Assembly: GCA_016208415.1 (NCBI GenBank)
Contig: JACQYB010000020.1
Span: 1-64,000 of the forward strand
Direction of reading: 5' to 3'
Length of the DNA stretch: 64,000 nt
Source of the DNA: Betaproteobacteria bacterium
GTDB lineage: Bacteria; Pseudomonadota; Gammaproteobacteria; Burkholderiales; Rhodocyclaceae
In this document: in pieces, positions 1-7,784 of the stretch
Layout: each line of letters starts with the position of its first letter
Position numbering within the stretch: position 1 is the first letter of the stretch
The notes under the pieces: model-generated
Databases searched by the model: none
What the model saw: only the letters and a program-made list of their open reading frames with translations
Told to the model about the DNA's origin: nothing
Program-made: the position numbers and the translations under genes

Positions 1-187
1 CGGCATGAGCCCCCTCGGGGGGCAGCGCAGCGTGGGGGTCGTCACCATGCCGCCGCCGGGCCGCCCCACGCCGGCATGAAGCCCCCCCGGGGGGCAGCGC
101 AGCGTGGGGGTCGTCACCATGCCGCCGCCGGGCCGCCCCAAGGCGGCATGAGCCCCCTCGGGGGGCAGCGCAGCGTGGGGGTCGTCA
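1..187. repeat. R2 palindromic repeat, three tandem copies
   Basis: Three head-to-tail copies of a unit of about 71-72 bp begin near positions 2, 73 and 145. Each carries a C-run/G-run palindrome followed by GGCAGCGCAGCGTGGGGGTC and, in the first two copies, a GC-rich tail with GCCGCCGCCGGGCCGCCCC. The third copy ends a few bases before the stop codon of the acyl carrier protein gene on the minus strand, so the array lies in its 3' region. Related copies occur at 5414-5465, 15891-15935, 30576-30731, 31276-31310 and 58208-58270. The array may continue left of the window. Confidence 0.85.
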
Positions 188-189
188 TC

Positions 190-426
190 TCAGGCCGCGC
201 CGCGGCGCAAGCGCTCGGCCAGCGCCACGAGATCGCCGACGGTGCGCGGCGTCTCGGTGTCCAGGGGAAGGGCGATGCCGAGATGCTCCTCCAGTTCGAA
301 CACCAGTTCGAGCAGCATCAGCGAGTCGACCCCGAGGCTGGCGAGCGAAGCCTCGGGCGTGACCCGCTCGGGCGCCACGCCGAGCCGATCCAGGAGGGAC
401 TGTTGCAGGAGGGTGAGTGTATTCAT
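190..426 (-). CDS. Acyl carrier protein
   Basis: A 78-residue acidic protein with the phosphopantetheine attachment motif GVDSLMLLEL; the modified serine is residue 35. Length and motif fit the acyl carrier protein family, which holds acyl groups as thioesters in the cytoplasm for fatty acid, polyketide or specialised acyl-transfer pathways. It differs from the housekeeping AcpP, which usually has DSLD or DSLDTVEL around the serine, so this is likely a specialised carrier. Similar lone carriers occur in exosortase and lipid-modification loci in betaproteobacteria, but its partners would lie left of the window. It is transcribed away from the peroxidase gene and has an ATG start. The family assignment is firm; the pathway is unknown. 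Confidence 0.85.
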   Translation of the reverse strand: MNTLTLLQQSLLDRLGVAPERVTPEASLASLGVDSLMLLELVFELEEHLGIALPLDTETPRTVGDLVALAERLRRGAA

Positions 427-510
427 GAAGACCTGTCGTTCGGCGCGATTCTACTTCATGGCCGGGACGATGCGCGGGCTGGTGCCCCCGGGTTGGCCTC
501 CCGGCACCGA

Positions 511-552
511 ATGATCCAGATCAATACGGCCGGTCGAAAGGGGGCGTGAAAT
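511..552 (+). promoter_or_regulatory. FNR/ANR-type site and class II promoter for the peroxidase gene
   Basis: ATGATCCAGATCAA at 511-524 matches the FNR/ANR consensus TTGAT-N4-ATCAA with one mismatch. A -10-like TGAAAT lies at 547-552, so the site would be centred about 41 bases before a start point near 559, the classic class II spacing. Cytochrome c peroxidase genes are commonly activated by FNR-type regulators in other proteobacteria. Site and spacing are seen; function is inferred. Confidence 0.55.
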
Positions 553-696
553 GCGTCCACGGTTTAGGACGGTTCTAAAAGAATACATTCGCCGACACGA
601 CCCCGCACTGCAGTGCAGGCCGGATGCCGGCATTCCCGCAGTGATGACATCCCGTTCCGAGCAACACCCCTGTCGCCTACCTGGAGGATGTACGTC

Positions 697-1698
697 ATGC
701 AAGTACGCAGCCTGAGCATTGCCATCGGTCTCGCCTTCGGCACCATCGGCGCTTGCGCGTGGGCGGCCGACGAGCCGATCCAGCCCATCACGCCGGCCAA
801 GCAGATCAACCTGGGCATGGTGGAGCTGGGCAAGAAGCTGTATTTCGATCCGCGCCTGTCCAAGTCCGGCTTCATCTCCTGCAACTCGTGCCACAACCTG
901 TCCATGGGCGGCACGGACAACATCAAGACCTCCATCGGCCACAACTGGCAGGAAGGCCCGATCAACGCGCCGACGGTGCTCAACTCCAGTCTGAACCTTG
1001 CCCAGTTCTGGGACGGCCGTGCGGCCGACCTCAAGGCCCAGGCCGGCGGCCCGATCGCCAACCCCGGCGAAATGGCCTTCTCGCACACCCTGGCGATCGG
1101 CATGCTCGAATCGATTCCCGCCTATCAGGCCGAGTTCAAGAAGGTGTTCGGCAAGGACAAGATCGACATCGATCAGGTCACCGCCGCCATCGCCGAGTTC
1201 GAGAAGACCCTGGTCACCCCGAACTCGCGCTTCGACAAGTGGCTCAAGGGCGACAAGAAGGCGCTGACGGCCGACGAACTCGCCGGCTACAAGCTGTTCA
1301 AGGACAGCGGTTGCGTGGCCTGCCACAACGGCCCGGCCGTCGGCGGCAACTCCTTCCAGAAGATGGGTGTCGTCGCGCCCTACAAGGCCAGCAGCCCGGC
1401 CGAGGGCCGTGTGGCCGTCACCGGCAAGGACGCCGACCGCTTCAACTTCAAGGTGCCGACGCTGCGCAACGTGGAAATGACCTATCCCTACTTCCACGAC
1501 GGCGCCGCCAATACCTTGGCCGAGGCGGTGGACGTCATGGGCCGCCTGCAACTGGGCAAGAAGTTCACCGACGCGGAGAACGCGAAGATCGTGGCCTTCC
1601 TGAAGGCCCTGACCGGCGACCAGCCGAACTTCACGCTGCCGGTCCTGCCGGCGTCCACCGACAAGACGCCGCGGCCGCAGCCGTTCGCGAAGAAGTAG
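697..1698 (+). CDS. Di-heme cytochrome c peroxidase
   Basis: This periplasmic enzyme reduces hydrogen peroxide to water with electrons from small cytochromes c. The 333-residue protein starts with a signal peptide (cleavage probably after ACAWA, residue 23) and has two heme-binding motifs, CNSCH at 62-66 and CVACH at 206-210, as expected for the bacterial CcpA/MauG family. The ATG at 697 was chosen because a GGAGG sits nine bases upstream; an in-frame ATG at 688 directly abuts that sequence. An FNR-type site lies upstream and a strong GC hairpin downstream, so it is probably a single-gene transcript. The next gene, a Fur-family regulator, suggests a shared role in peroxide defence, but that link is inferred. 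Confidence 0.95.
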   Translation: MQVRSLSIAIGLAFGTIGACAWAADEPIQPITPAKQINLGMVELGKKLYFDPRLSKSGFISCNSCHNLSMGGTDNIKTSIGHNWQEGPINAPTVLNSSLNLAQFWDGRAADLKAQAGGPIANPGEMAFSHTLAIGMLESIPAYQAEFKKVFGKDKIDIDQVTAAIAEFEKTLVTPNSRFDKWLKGDKKALTADELAGYKLFKDSGCVACHNGPAVGGNSFQKMGVVAPYKASSPAEGRVAVTGKDADRFNFKVPTLRNVEMTYPYFHDGAANTLAEAVDVMGRLQLGKKFTDAENAKIVAFLKALTGDQPNFTLPVLPASTDKTPRPQPFAKK

Positions 1699-1706
1699 CG
1701 ACCTGC

Positions 1707-1728
1707 GCCCCGCCCCCCGGGGCGGGGC
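1707..1728 (+). terminator. GC hairpin after the peroxidase gene
   Basis: A perfect inverted repeat, GCCCCGCCCC at 1707-1716 and GGGGCGGGGC at 1719-1728, begins eight bases after the stop codon. It would form a very stable hairpin. No T-run follows, so it is a weak match to a classical intrinsic terminator. Confidence 0.5.
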
Positions 1729-1763
1729 ACGTCCGCCGCGAACCGTTCGTTGACTTGTTCTGG

Positions 1764-1778
1764 AGCGGAATTTCCGCT
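1764..1778. promoter_or_regulatory. Palindrome upstream of the Fur-family gene
   Basis: AGCGGAA-T-TTCCGCT is a perfect 7+1+7 palindrome about 80 bases upstream of the regulator start and just after a TTGACT at 1750-1755. It could be an autoregulatory operator. It does not match the classical Fur box, so this is only a candidate. Confidence 0.25.
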
Positions 1779-1859
1779 TTGATGCAAAATGATGCGCACA
1801 CCTTCTTCCCGCGGACCTCCGCGCCCCCTCACCAGCGGCCAAGACAAAGAGCAACCACC

Positions 1860-2276
1860 ATGGAGACGATGACCGTCCTGCAAGCCACCGAGATCCTGCG
1901 CGGCGCCGGGATTCCTGTCACCCTGCAAAGGGTGGAGATCGTGCGGGTGCTGCTCTCCAGCCCCCAGCACATGTCCGCCGACCAGGTGCTGGCCAGGGTG
2001 CGCGAGAGCGTGCCCGAGACCTCCCGCGCCACGGTCTATAACACCTTGAAACTTTTCCGGGAGAAGAACCTGGTGCGAGAACTCATCGTCGATCCCGAGC
2101 GCGCGGTCTATGACTCCAACACCTCGCCCCACTACCACCTCTACGACGCCGACACCGGCCAGCTCACCGACATCTCCGCCGAGGAGCTGCAGGTCGTCGG
2201 CGTCCCCCACCTGCCGGCGCACCTGCGTCTCGAAGAGGTGGACGTGATCATCCGCGTGCGCTCCAGGCCGTCCTGA
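1860..2276 (+). CDS. Fur-family transcriptional regulator (PerR/Irr-like)
   Basis: A 138-residue protein with the Fur-family winged-helix: an N-terminal QRVEIVRVLL helix and the recognition helix SRATVYNTLKLF, followed by a dimerisation half containing SPHYHLYDADTGQ. Fur-family proteins bind DNA in response to metal, peroxide or heme. The CxxC pairs that hold structural zinc in Fur and PerR are absent, as in Irr and some peroxide sensors of this family, so a PerR/Irr-like role is more likely than classic iron repression. It follows the cytochrome c peroxidase gene in the same direction, with its own intergenic region. ATG at 1860; a second ATG at 1869 is possible. Ligand and targets are unknown. 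Confidence 0.85.
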   Translation: METMTVLQATEILRGAGIPVTLQRVEIVRVLLSSPQHMSADQVLARVRESVPETSRATVYNTLKLFREKNLVRELIVDPERAVYDSNTSPHYHLYDADTGQLTDISAEELQVVGVPHLPAHLRLEEVDVIIRVRSRPS

Positions 2277-2320
2277 AGGGTGCGTTTCGACCGGGCACCC
2301 GTGAGGGGTGCATTTTCGAC
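2272..2320. repeat. R3 hairpin repeat (fur-lysE intergenic)
   Basis: A short tandem hairpin element begins at the stop codon of the Fur-family gene: AAGGGTGCGTTTCGACCGGG followed by CACCCGTGAGGGGTGCATTTTCGAC. The core GGGTGCGTTTCGACCGGGC recurs exactly in the array at 11614-11712, and a related GGGCGCGCC version lies at 32378-32452. It may act as a transcription attenuator. Confidence 0.6.
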
Positions 2321-2338
2321 AGACGGCGCGCGCCGGAC

Positions 2339-2983
2339 ATGACCGAACTCCTGCCTCCCTGGCCGCTGCTGACGGCATTTCTGGCAGCGAGCTTCGTCCT
2401 CGCGGTCACCCCCGGTCCCGGAGTGCTCTACATCGTCGCCCGCAGCCTGGGCCAGGGGAGAAGCTGCGGCCTGGCCTCGGTGGCCGGGGTGGCGACAGGC
2501 AACCTGTGCAACGCGCTCGGCGCCTCCATCGGGCTGGCGGCGGTGTTCGCCGTGTCGGCGACGGCCTTCACGGTAATTAAGTACGCCGGGGCCGCCTACC
2601 TGATCTACCTCGGCGTTCGCACACTGCGCAGGGCCCCGGTTCCGACCCCCGCCCCGCAGGCCCTGCCCGCCCGGACGGTGCGCCGCATCTTCGCCGACGG
2701 CTTCGTCGTGGCCCTGCTCAACCCCAAGACCACCCTGTTCTTCGCCGCCTTCCTGCCCCAGTTCATGAGCAGCGGCGCCCCCCCGATGCAGCAGAGCGCG
2801 GCGCTGGGAACCCTGTTCGTGGCCATGGCGGCCGTCACGGACACCGTCTACGCCCTGGCCGCCGGCACCATCGCCGCCGCCCTCGGACGCTCGCCGGGCG
2901 TGATGGCGGCGGGGCGCACCCTGACCGGCGCCATCTTCATCGCGCTGGGCGCGTTCGCGGCGCTGGCGGATACCCGCAGGTAG
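2339..2983 (+). CDS. LysE/RhtB-family amino acid exporter
   Basis: A 214-residue hydrophobic inner-membrane protein with the family signature TPGPGVLYIVARSLGQG near residue 24 and about six membrane segments. LysE/RhtB proteins export amino acids such as lysine, threonine or homoserine using the proton gradient. The motif NPKTTLFFAAFLPQF near the middle is also typical. Length (about 205-215) matches the family. It lies between an R3 repeat and a REP element and is probably transcribed alone or with the upstream regulator. The substrate cannot be predicted from sequence; the neighbouring proline catabolic gene is suggestive but no proof. Confidence 0.88.
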   Translation: MTELLPPWPLLTAFLAASFVLAVTPGPGVLYIVARSLGQGRSCGLASVAGVATGNLCNALGASIGLAAVFAVSATAFTVIKYAGAAYLIYLGVRTLRRAPVPTPAPQALPARTVRRIFADGFVVALLNPKTTLFFAAFLPQFMSSGAPPMQQSAALGTLFVAMAAVTDTVYALAAGTIAAALGRSPGVMAAGRTLTGAIFIALGAFAALADTRR

Positions 2984-3060
2984 GGTCGGCCAGCGCCTGC
3001 AACCGCGCCGAGCGGCGAAGGGTGCCAACCAGGGCGCTCATCGGATTCGGGCCTCCCCGC

Positions 3061-3119
3061 GTGGGAGCGGGCTTGCCCGCGAGTTCAGCGGCCGCTATCG
3101 CGGGCAAGCCCGCTCCCAC
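3061..3119. repeat. REP/BIME element 1
   Basis: Near-perfect inverted repeat with arms GTGGGAGCGGGCTTGCCCGC (from 3061) and GCGGGCAAGCCCGCTCCCAC (to 3119) around a short variable centre. The same arms occur at 4674, 10475, 15831, 31226 (truncated) and 45068. The arm closely resembles REP sequences of Pseudomonas. It lies between lysE and the putA-like gene. Confidence 0.9.
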
Positions 3120-3200
3120 AAGACCCCCACCCCCCAGTGAGCGTCCGTGTGCATGACGCGTTCGGGCTAAGATGAACCAGGATTGCTGCGGGGGATGAGC

Positions 3201-6200
3201 ATGGCAAGCGCAACGCCGCACCGTGCGTGGCCGGGCCACGAATCCGAGCTCGAAGACGCCGTGCGCGCCCTCGGACACAAGCTGTTCGCCGCCGCCCGCT
3301 CCGGCCCGCCGCGGCTCTACCGCGGCCTTCCCGGGCGGGTGCTCGAAGCCGTCATGCACGATGCGCGGCTGCGCGATGTGCTGTTCCAGTTCGTCGACGT
3401 GCTGCCGCAACTGCGCGAGAGCGTTGAAATCTCCGGCCACCTGGCCGCCTTTCTCGATGCCGCACCGGGCGACGACTGGCCCCGGCGCCTGCTGCGCCTG
3501 GGCGCGCGCCCTTCCCTGGCGTGGATGGCGCAGCGCCAGGTGGCGGTACTGGCGCGGCGGCTGCTGGCCGACGAGACGCCGGCGGGCATCGCCCGGGTGC
3601 TGCGGCGCCTGGCGGGCGTGCCAGCCTCCGTCACCGTCGACGCCGTCGGCGAGGCGGTGCTCACCGAAGCCGAGGCCGACGCCTACCTGGCGCGCAACCT
3701 GCGCCTGCTCGACTGGCTGGGCGCGGCGGGCGGCGGGACGCCTCAGCTTTCCCTCAAGCTCACCGCGCTCACGCCCCATTTCGACCCGCTGGACGCCACC
3801 GGCACCCGCGCCCGGGTATTCGCGCGGCTCGCGCCGCTCATGGCCGCGGCCTGCCGCCACCACGCCACCCTCACGGTGGACATGGAGCAGTACGAGCTCA
3901 AGCCGCTCATCCTGCGGCTGTTCGAGGACATGCTGGAGTCCTGGCCGGACCCCGCCTGGCAGCCGGCCATCGCCCTGCAGGCCTACCTGCCGGAGACGGG
4001 CGCCGACCTCGACCGGATGCTGGAACGCGCCCGGCGCCACGGCCGACGCCTCGGCGTGCGGCTGGTGAAGGGCGCCTACTGGGACCAGGAAGTGGCCTGG
4101 GCGGCGCAGCGCCACTGGCCGCTGCCGGTGTTTGCCGACAAGGCGCACACCGACGCCCATTTCGAGCAGCTCACGGTGCGCCTGCTGGGCTGCTGCGACC
4201 GCCTTCATCCGGCCATCGCCAGCCACAACCTGCGCAGCCAGACGGTCGCCCTGGCCTGCGCCCGCCGTCTGGGCCTGCGCCCGCAGCAGTGGGAGGCGCA
4301 GATGCTCATGGGCATGGCCGAGCCGCTGCGCGACGCCCTGGCCGCGGAGGGCGTGCGGCTGCGCATCTACGTGCCCAGCGGCGATCTCATCACCGGCATC
4401 GCCTATCTCATCCGGCGGCTGCTGGAGAACACCGCCTCGACCTCGGTGCTGCGCCAGACCTACGTGGAGGGCGGCGACGCCGCCGCACTGCTGGCGCCGC
4501 CCATCGCCGCTTCCGGTAGCGCGCCGCCGGCGCCGGACCTGCAACCGGCCCGCCACAACGGCATCGCGGGCTTCACAAACACCCCGCTCACGGATTTCAG
4601 CCGCGAGGCGGCCCAGGAAGCCTTCCGCGCCGCCCTGCGGCAGGTACGCGCCGGGCTGCCCCGACGCCACGCCGTGGGAGCGGGCTTGCCCGCGATCGGG
4701 GGCGCCGGCGTCGCGGGCAAGCCCGCTCCCGCACACGAAGTGCGCAATCCGGCCAACCCGGAGGAACTGCTGGGCGAGGTGGAACTCGCCGACCTCACCC
4801 ACGCCGACGCGGCGGTGGCGGCGGCGGGCTCCGCCTTCCCCGCCTGGCGCGACACCGCACCGCGCACCCGCGCCGCCCTGCTGCGCCGTGCCGCCGACCT
4901 CATGGAATCGCGCCGGATCGCCCTGGCGGCGCTACAGGTGCTGGAAGTCGCCAAGAACTGGCGCGAGGCCGACGCCGACGTGGCCGAGGCCATCGACTTC
5001 CTGCGCTACTACGCCGGCGAGATGGAGCGCCTGGACGGCTGGCACGACACCGTCTGCTTTCCCGGCGAGACCAACCGCCAGCGTTACGAGCCCCGCGGCG
5101 TGGCGGTGGTCATCGCGCCGTGGAACTTCCCCCTGGCCATCCTCACCGGCATGAGCGCGGCGGCGCTGGTGGCGGGCAACTGCGCCATCCTCAAGCCGGC
5201 GCTGCCGGCGCTGCTCACCGCCCACGCCCTGCACGCCATCTACCGCGCGGCCGGCATCCCGGCGGAGGTGTGCCAACTGCTGCCCGGGGACGCGCCAGTG
5301 GGCGCTCACCTCGTCAGCCATCCCCAGGTCCATGTCGTCGCCTTCACCGGCTCGCGGGCGGTGGGCCTGGCCATCCTCCAGGCCGCCCACACCCCGGCGC
5401 CGGACCGCTCCAGGCCGGGGTGCGCCCCCCCGGGGGGCAGCGCAGCGTGGGGGTCCTCGTCCCCGGCCGCAGGACAGCGCCACGTCAAGCAGGTGGTGTG
5501 CGAGATGGGCGGCAAGAACGCCATCGTGGTGGATGCCGACGCCGACCTCGACGAGGCGGTGGTGCAGGTGCTGCACTCGGCCTTCGGCTTCCAGGGGCAG
5601 AAGTGCTCGGCCTGTTCGCGCCTCATCGTCCACGCCGACATCCACGACCGGCTGGTGGAGCGCCTGGCCGATGCCGCCGCGGCCTTTCCCTGGGGACCGC
5701 CGGAAGATCCGCGCCACCTGTTCGGACCGCTGATCACGCCGCAGGCGCGGGACAAGGCGCTGCGCTACATCGCCATCGGCGCGGAGGAAGGCCGCCTGGC
5801 GTGGCAGGGGCGTGTGCCGTCAGGGGGCTGGTACGTGCCGCCGACCATCTTCACCGGCATCCGGCCGCAGCACCGCCTGGCCCGGGAGGAAGTGTTCGGC
5901 CCGGTGCTGGCGGTGCTGCGCGCCCCGAGTTTCGAGGTGGCGCTGGACATGGCGCTCGACAGTGAGTACGCGCTCACCGGCGGCGTCTTCTCCCGCCTGC
6001 CGGCGCACCTGGAACTGGCGCAGGAGCGCCTGCGCGTGGGCAACCTCTACCTCAATCGCCGCATCACCGGCGCCCGGGTGGGCGTGCAGCCCTTCGGCGG
6101 CGTGGCCCTGTCCGGCACCGGCGTGCAGGCGGGCGGGCCGGATTACCTCAAGCAGTTCATGTGGAGCCGGGTGGTGAGCGCCAACACGCAGCGGCACGGG

Positions 6201-6218
6201 TTCATTCCGGAGGGGTGA
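3201..6218 (+). CDS. putA: Bifunctional proline dehydrogenase / glutamate-semialdehyde dehydrogenase
   Basis: This enzyme oxidises proline to glutamate in two steps: FAD-dependent proline dehydrogenase and NAD-dependent P5C (glutamate semialdehyde) dehydrogenase. The product is about 1005 residues. The proline dehydrogenase barrel spans roughly 60-480 ([31 protein letters not shown]). The aldehyde dehydrogenase half spans about 520-1005 ([20 protein letters not shown], catalytic Cys802 in [10 protein letters not shown]). No N-terminal ribbon-helix-helix domain is present, so it should not act as its own repressor. Two repeat elements are inserted in frame, at residues about 492-511 and 738-756. 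ATG 3201 has GGGGG six bases upstream; ATG 3195 is an alternative. Catalytic residues appear intact, but activity with the insertions is unproven. Confidence 0.93.
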   Translation: MASATPHRAWPGHESELEDAVRALGHKLFAAARSGPPRLYRGLPGRVLEAVMHDARLRDVLFQFVDVLPQLRESVEISGHLAAFLDAAPGDDWPRRLLRLGARPSLAWMAQRQVAVLARRLLADETPAGIARVLRRLAGVPASVTVDAVGEAVLTEAEADAYLARNLRLLDWLGAAGGGTPQLSLKLTALTPHFDPLDATGTRARVFARLAPLMAAACRHHATLTVDMEQYELKPLILRLFEDMLESWPDPAWQPAIALQAYLPETGADLDRMLERARRHGRRLGVRLVKGAYWDQEVAWAAQRHWPLPVFADKAHTDAHFEQLTVRLLGCCDRLHPAIASHNLRSQTVALACARRLGLRPQQWEAQMLMGMAEPLRDALAAEGVRLRIYVPSGDLITGIAYLIRRLLENTASTSVLRQTYVEGGDAAALLAPPIAASGSAPPAPDLQPARHNGIAGFTNTPLTDFSREAAQEAFRAALRQVRAGLPRRHAVGAGLPAIGGAGVAGKPAPAHEVRNPANPEELLGEVELADLTHADAAVAAAGSAFPAWRDTAPRTRAALLRRAADLMESRRIALAALQVLEVAKNWREADADVAEAIDFLRYYAGEMERLDGWHDTVCFPGETNRQRYEPRGVAVVIAPWNFPLAILTGMSAAALVAGNCAILKPALPALLTAHALHAIYRAAGIPAEVCQLLPGDAPVGAHLVSHPQVHVVAFTGSRAVGLAILQAAHTPAPDRSRPGCAPPGGSAAWGSSSPAAGQRHVKQVVCEMGGKNAIVVDADADLDEAVVQVLHSAFGFQGQKCSACSRLIVHADIHDRLVERLADAAAAFPWGPPEDPRHLFGPLITPQARDKALRYIAIGAEEGRLAWQGRVPSGGWYVPPTIFTGIRPQHRLAREEVFGPVLAVLRAPSFEVALDMALDSEYALTGGVFSRLPAHLELAQERLRVGNLYLNRRITGARVGVQPFGGVALSGTGVQAGGPDYLKQFMWSRVVSANTQRHGFIPEG
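4674..4732. repeat. REP element 2, inside putA
   Basis: The same inverted repeat as at 3061, here within the putA reading frame and translated as [10 protein letters not shown]...VAGKPAPA. It falls in the linker between the two catalytic domains, where an extra loop may be tolerated. The reading frame stays open on both sides. Confidence 0.88.
5414..5465. repeat. R2 repeat inside putA
   Basis: A copy of the R2 palindrome (C-run/G-run, then GGCAGCGCAGCGTGGGGGTC) lies inside the aldehyde dehydrogenase half of putA. It adds about 17-20 residues containing [13 protein letters not shown] between a conserved [15 protein letters not shown] segment and GQRHVKQVV. The frame is preserved. Confidence 0.85.
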
Positions 6219-6346
6219 GGGGCAATGAGCTGGCCCGACGCCGTAACCCGATCCGCCAAGCACGATGCCGGTAGCTACGGCAAGGCGTTGCATTATTGGC
6301 CGCCCGTGCCATCATTCCCCTGTCTCTCGAGCGGAGCCTTGACGCG

Positions 6347-6571
6347 ATGCAAGCCCTGGAACTGGAAGCATTGATCGCCCATCACCGCCTGGAAGTGGAG
6401 CATGCCGCGCTGCCGGAGCGCGCAGAACGGGCAAAGGTCATCGTCCTTTGGGACATGACCCAGGCGCCACAGCAGCGGCGCGCGCCACCGCCCGCGCTGG
6501 CAGGCGCAGGCGTAGAAACGGGCGACATTCTCGGTGAGCCTCCCGCCGAGGACTGGGAGACCCTGGCCTGA
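6347..6571 (+). CDS. Putative VapB-type antitoxin
   Basis: A 74-residue protein located directly upstream of a PIN-domain toxin gene; its TGA stop shares one base with the toxin ATG, which implies translational coupling. Size and position are those of a type II antitoxin, which neutralises the toxin by direct binding and usually represses the operon. The sequence itself (QALELEALIAHHRLEVEHAAL) has a helical N-terminus but no motif that I can place in a named antitoxin family, and the C-terminus is acidic. ATG 6347 was chosen over upstream in-frame codons because it gives a normal antitoxin length. Identification rests mainly on context. Confidence 0.65.
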   Translation: MQALELEALIAHHRLEVEHAALPERAERAKVIVLWDMTQAPQQRRAPPPALAGAGVETGDILGEPPAEDWETLA

Positions 6572-6960
6572 TGCTGATTCTCGATACCCACGCCCTGTAC
6601 TGGTGGGTGAATCGGACGCCCGACAAGCTGAGCGCGAGCCAGATCGAGGCGATCGAAACCGCCGACCTCCTGGCAGTCTCTGCGATGACCTGCTGGGAGA
6701 TGGCTTGGCTGGTGGAGCACGGCAGAATCCGGCTACGATTTCCGGTCGAGCAATGGCTGGACGAAGTCGAGGGAGCTGGTGTCGTCGTCATGCCGGTCAC
6801 CCAACCCATTGCGGTCCTGGCGGCGCACCTGCCCGAACACCACAAGGACCCGGCCGACCGGCTGATCATCGCCACGGCAATCGTCCATCGGGGGCACTTG
6901 CTGAGTCTTGACGCCCGCTTTCCCTCATACCAAGAGCTTGACGGCCTCCTGCTGAGCTGA
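6571..6960 (+). CDS. PIN-domain toxin (VapC family)
   Basis: A 129-residue PIN-domain protein. VapC toxins are Mg-dependent ribonucleases that cut tRNA or rRNA when released from their antitoxin. The conserved acidic residues are visible: Asp5 in LILDTHALYWW, Glu43 in TCWEMAWL, and the Asp pair in KDPADRLIIATA. Length is typical. It forms a two-gene operon with the overlapping upstream antitoxin. The last codons and the following ~55 bases are repeated after the brnTA pair at 7596-7676, which suggests past recombination here. Confidence 0.85.
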   Translation: MLILDTHALYWWVNRTPDKLSASQIEAIETADLLAVSAMTCWEMAWLVEHGRIRLRFPVEQWLDEVEGAGVVVMPVTQPIAVLAAHLPEHHKDPADRLIIATAIVHRGHLLSLDARFPSYQELDGLLLS

Positions 6961-7013
6961 ACGCCGCCCGCCGGTGCTCCCCCGAAGGCGGCGTACCGGC
7001 CAGCCGGGGCATC
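6934..7013. repeat. Direct repeat A: vapC tail and downstream sequence
   Basis: The last nine vapC codons (ELDGLLLS and stop) and about 55 bases beyond are repeated at 7596-7676 with roughly 85-90 percent identity by eye. The shared segment includes CTGAACGCCGCCC, an imperfect GC palindrome and CGCCGGGGCATC-like sequence. The two copies bracket the brnT-brnA pair. Confidence 0.75.
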
Positions 7014-7044
7014 TTGTGTCAGTAGGAATTCAAGATTCCCCACC

Positions 7045-7278
7045 ATGCGAAGCGAAGGTTCCCCAGCCATCCTTGTGGCCGGCGAGCTTGACTGGGAAGC
7101 TGCGTTGGTGTGGGTTGATGAACGGTTCGAGTACAACGAGACGCGAATGATCGCGTTCGCTCCCAAGACCGGGATCCTGTACTACGTGGCGTTTGCAGAT
7201 CGTGGCGAGGTGCGAAGGATCATCAGCCTGCGCCGCGCCAATCGTCGCGAGGTGAAACACTATGTCGAAAATCCCTAA
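7045..7278 (+). CDS. brnT: BrnT-family toxin, atypical N-terminus
   Basis: A 77-residue protein whose body matches BrnT ribonuclease toxins: LDWEAALVWVDERF, a central LYYVAF strand, and the hallmark C-terminal RRIISLRRANRREVKHY. The brnA antitoxin gene follows and overlaps it by 17 bases. BrnT proteins normally start with a segment like FDPAKNxxNxxKHGV, which contributes to the active site. That segment is not recognisable here: the first residues read MRSEGSPAILVAG. The gene may be 5'-truncated or frameshifted, or a start codon was lost; the upstream frame is open for several codons without an ATG. Family assignment is good, toxicity doubtful. Confidence 0.75.
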   Translation: MRSEGSPAILVAGELDWEAALVWVDERFEYNETRMIAFAPKTGILYYVAFADRGEVRRIISLRRANRREVKHYVENP

Positions 7279-7561
7279 GCGCCCCGCCGTCCACATGCCC
7301 ACGGCAGAAGAGGACAAAGCCATTACCGCGGCAGCCCGCAGCGATCCTGACGCGCAGCCGCTCACGCCAAGGCAACTCAAGGCGATGGTTCCAATGCGCT
7401 CCGTGCGTGGCCGGCCGAAGTCGGAAAACAGGAAGCTGCTCGTGTCGGTGCGCTATAGCCCGGAAGTTGTCGCCTACTTCAAGTCCACGGGTGAAGGTTG
7501 GCAGTCGCTCATGGACAGTGTGCTTCGCGAGTACGTGGCGCGTCATTCGCGTCGCGCGTGA
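7262..7561 (+). CDS. brnA: BrnA-family antitoxin
   Basis: A 99-residue protein ending in the BrnA signature RGRPKSENRKLLVSVRYSPEVVAYFKSTGEGWQSLMD, a ribbon-helix-helix DNA-binding region. BrnA neutralises BrnT and autorepresses the operon. It starts inside the last codons of brnT (17-base overlap), so the two are translationally coupled. Full length and intact by eye, in contrast to the odd N-terminus of its partner. Retention of an intact antitoxin beside a damaged toxin is a common decay pattern for such modules. Confidence 0.88.
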   Translation: MSKIPKRPAVHMPTAEEDKAITAAARSDPDAQPLTPRQLKAMVPMRSVRGRPKSENRKLLVSVRYSPEVVAYFKSTGEGWQSLMDSVLREYVARHSRRA

Positions 7562-7595
7562 GCATGGTGCCAAAGCCATCATTCCATCGGACCAC

Positions 7596-7676
7596 GAGCT
7601 TGTCGGCCTCCTGCTGACCTGAACGCCGCCCACCGGTGGCCCCCGATGCCGGCATACCGGCCCGCCGGGGCATCCT
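7596..7676. repeat. Direct repeat B: second copy of the vapC tail
   Basis: Near-duplicate of 6934-7013, encoding ELVGLLLT and a stop with no vapC body in front of it, followed by the same GC palindromic stretch. It marks the right side of the brnTA segment and looks like a vapC remnant left by duplication or recombination. Confidence 0.75.
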
Positions 7677-7784
7677 ATCGGTCGGCAGCCCCGACACCTT
7701 CATTCCCCGCCTTGCCCGAACGGCACGGTCGTGCGCCGGCGCCCCCATCAGCCACTCACATGGAAGGCAGACCGAGAGAGGGAT

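Noticed and set aside
1-187. CRISPR-like array
   Set aside because: Three repeats of 71-72 bp with no unique spacers between them; copies also occur singly and inside genes. This is a palindromic repeat family, not CRISPR.
451-1854. 467-residue minus-strand ORF opposite the peroxidase
   Set aside because: Shadow frame; the plus strand carries the clear two-heme enzyme, and no known motif is found on the other strand.
6934-7676. Integron attC sites flanking brnTA
   Set aside because: The repeats contain palindromes, but I could not find the conserved GTTRRRY/RYYYAAC ends, and no integrase is present.
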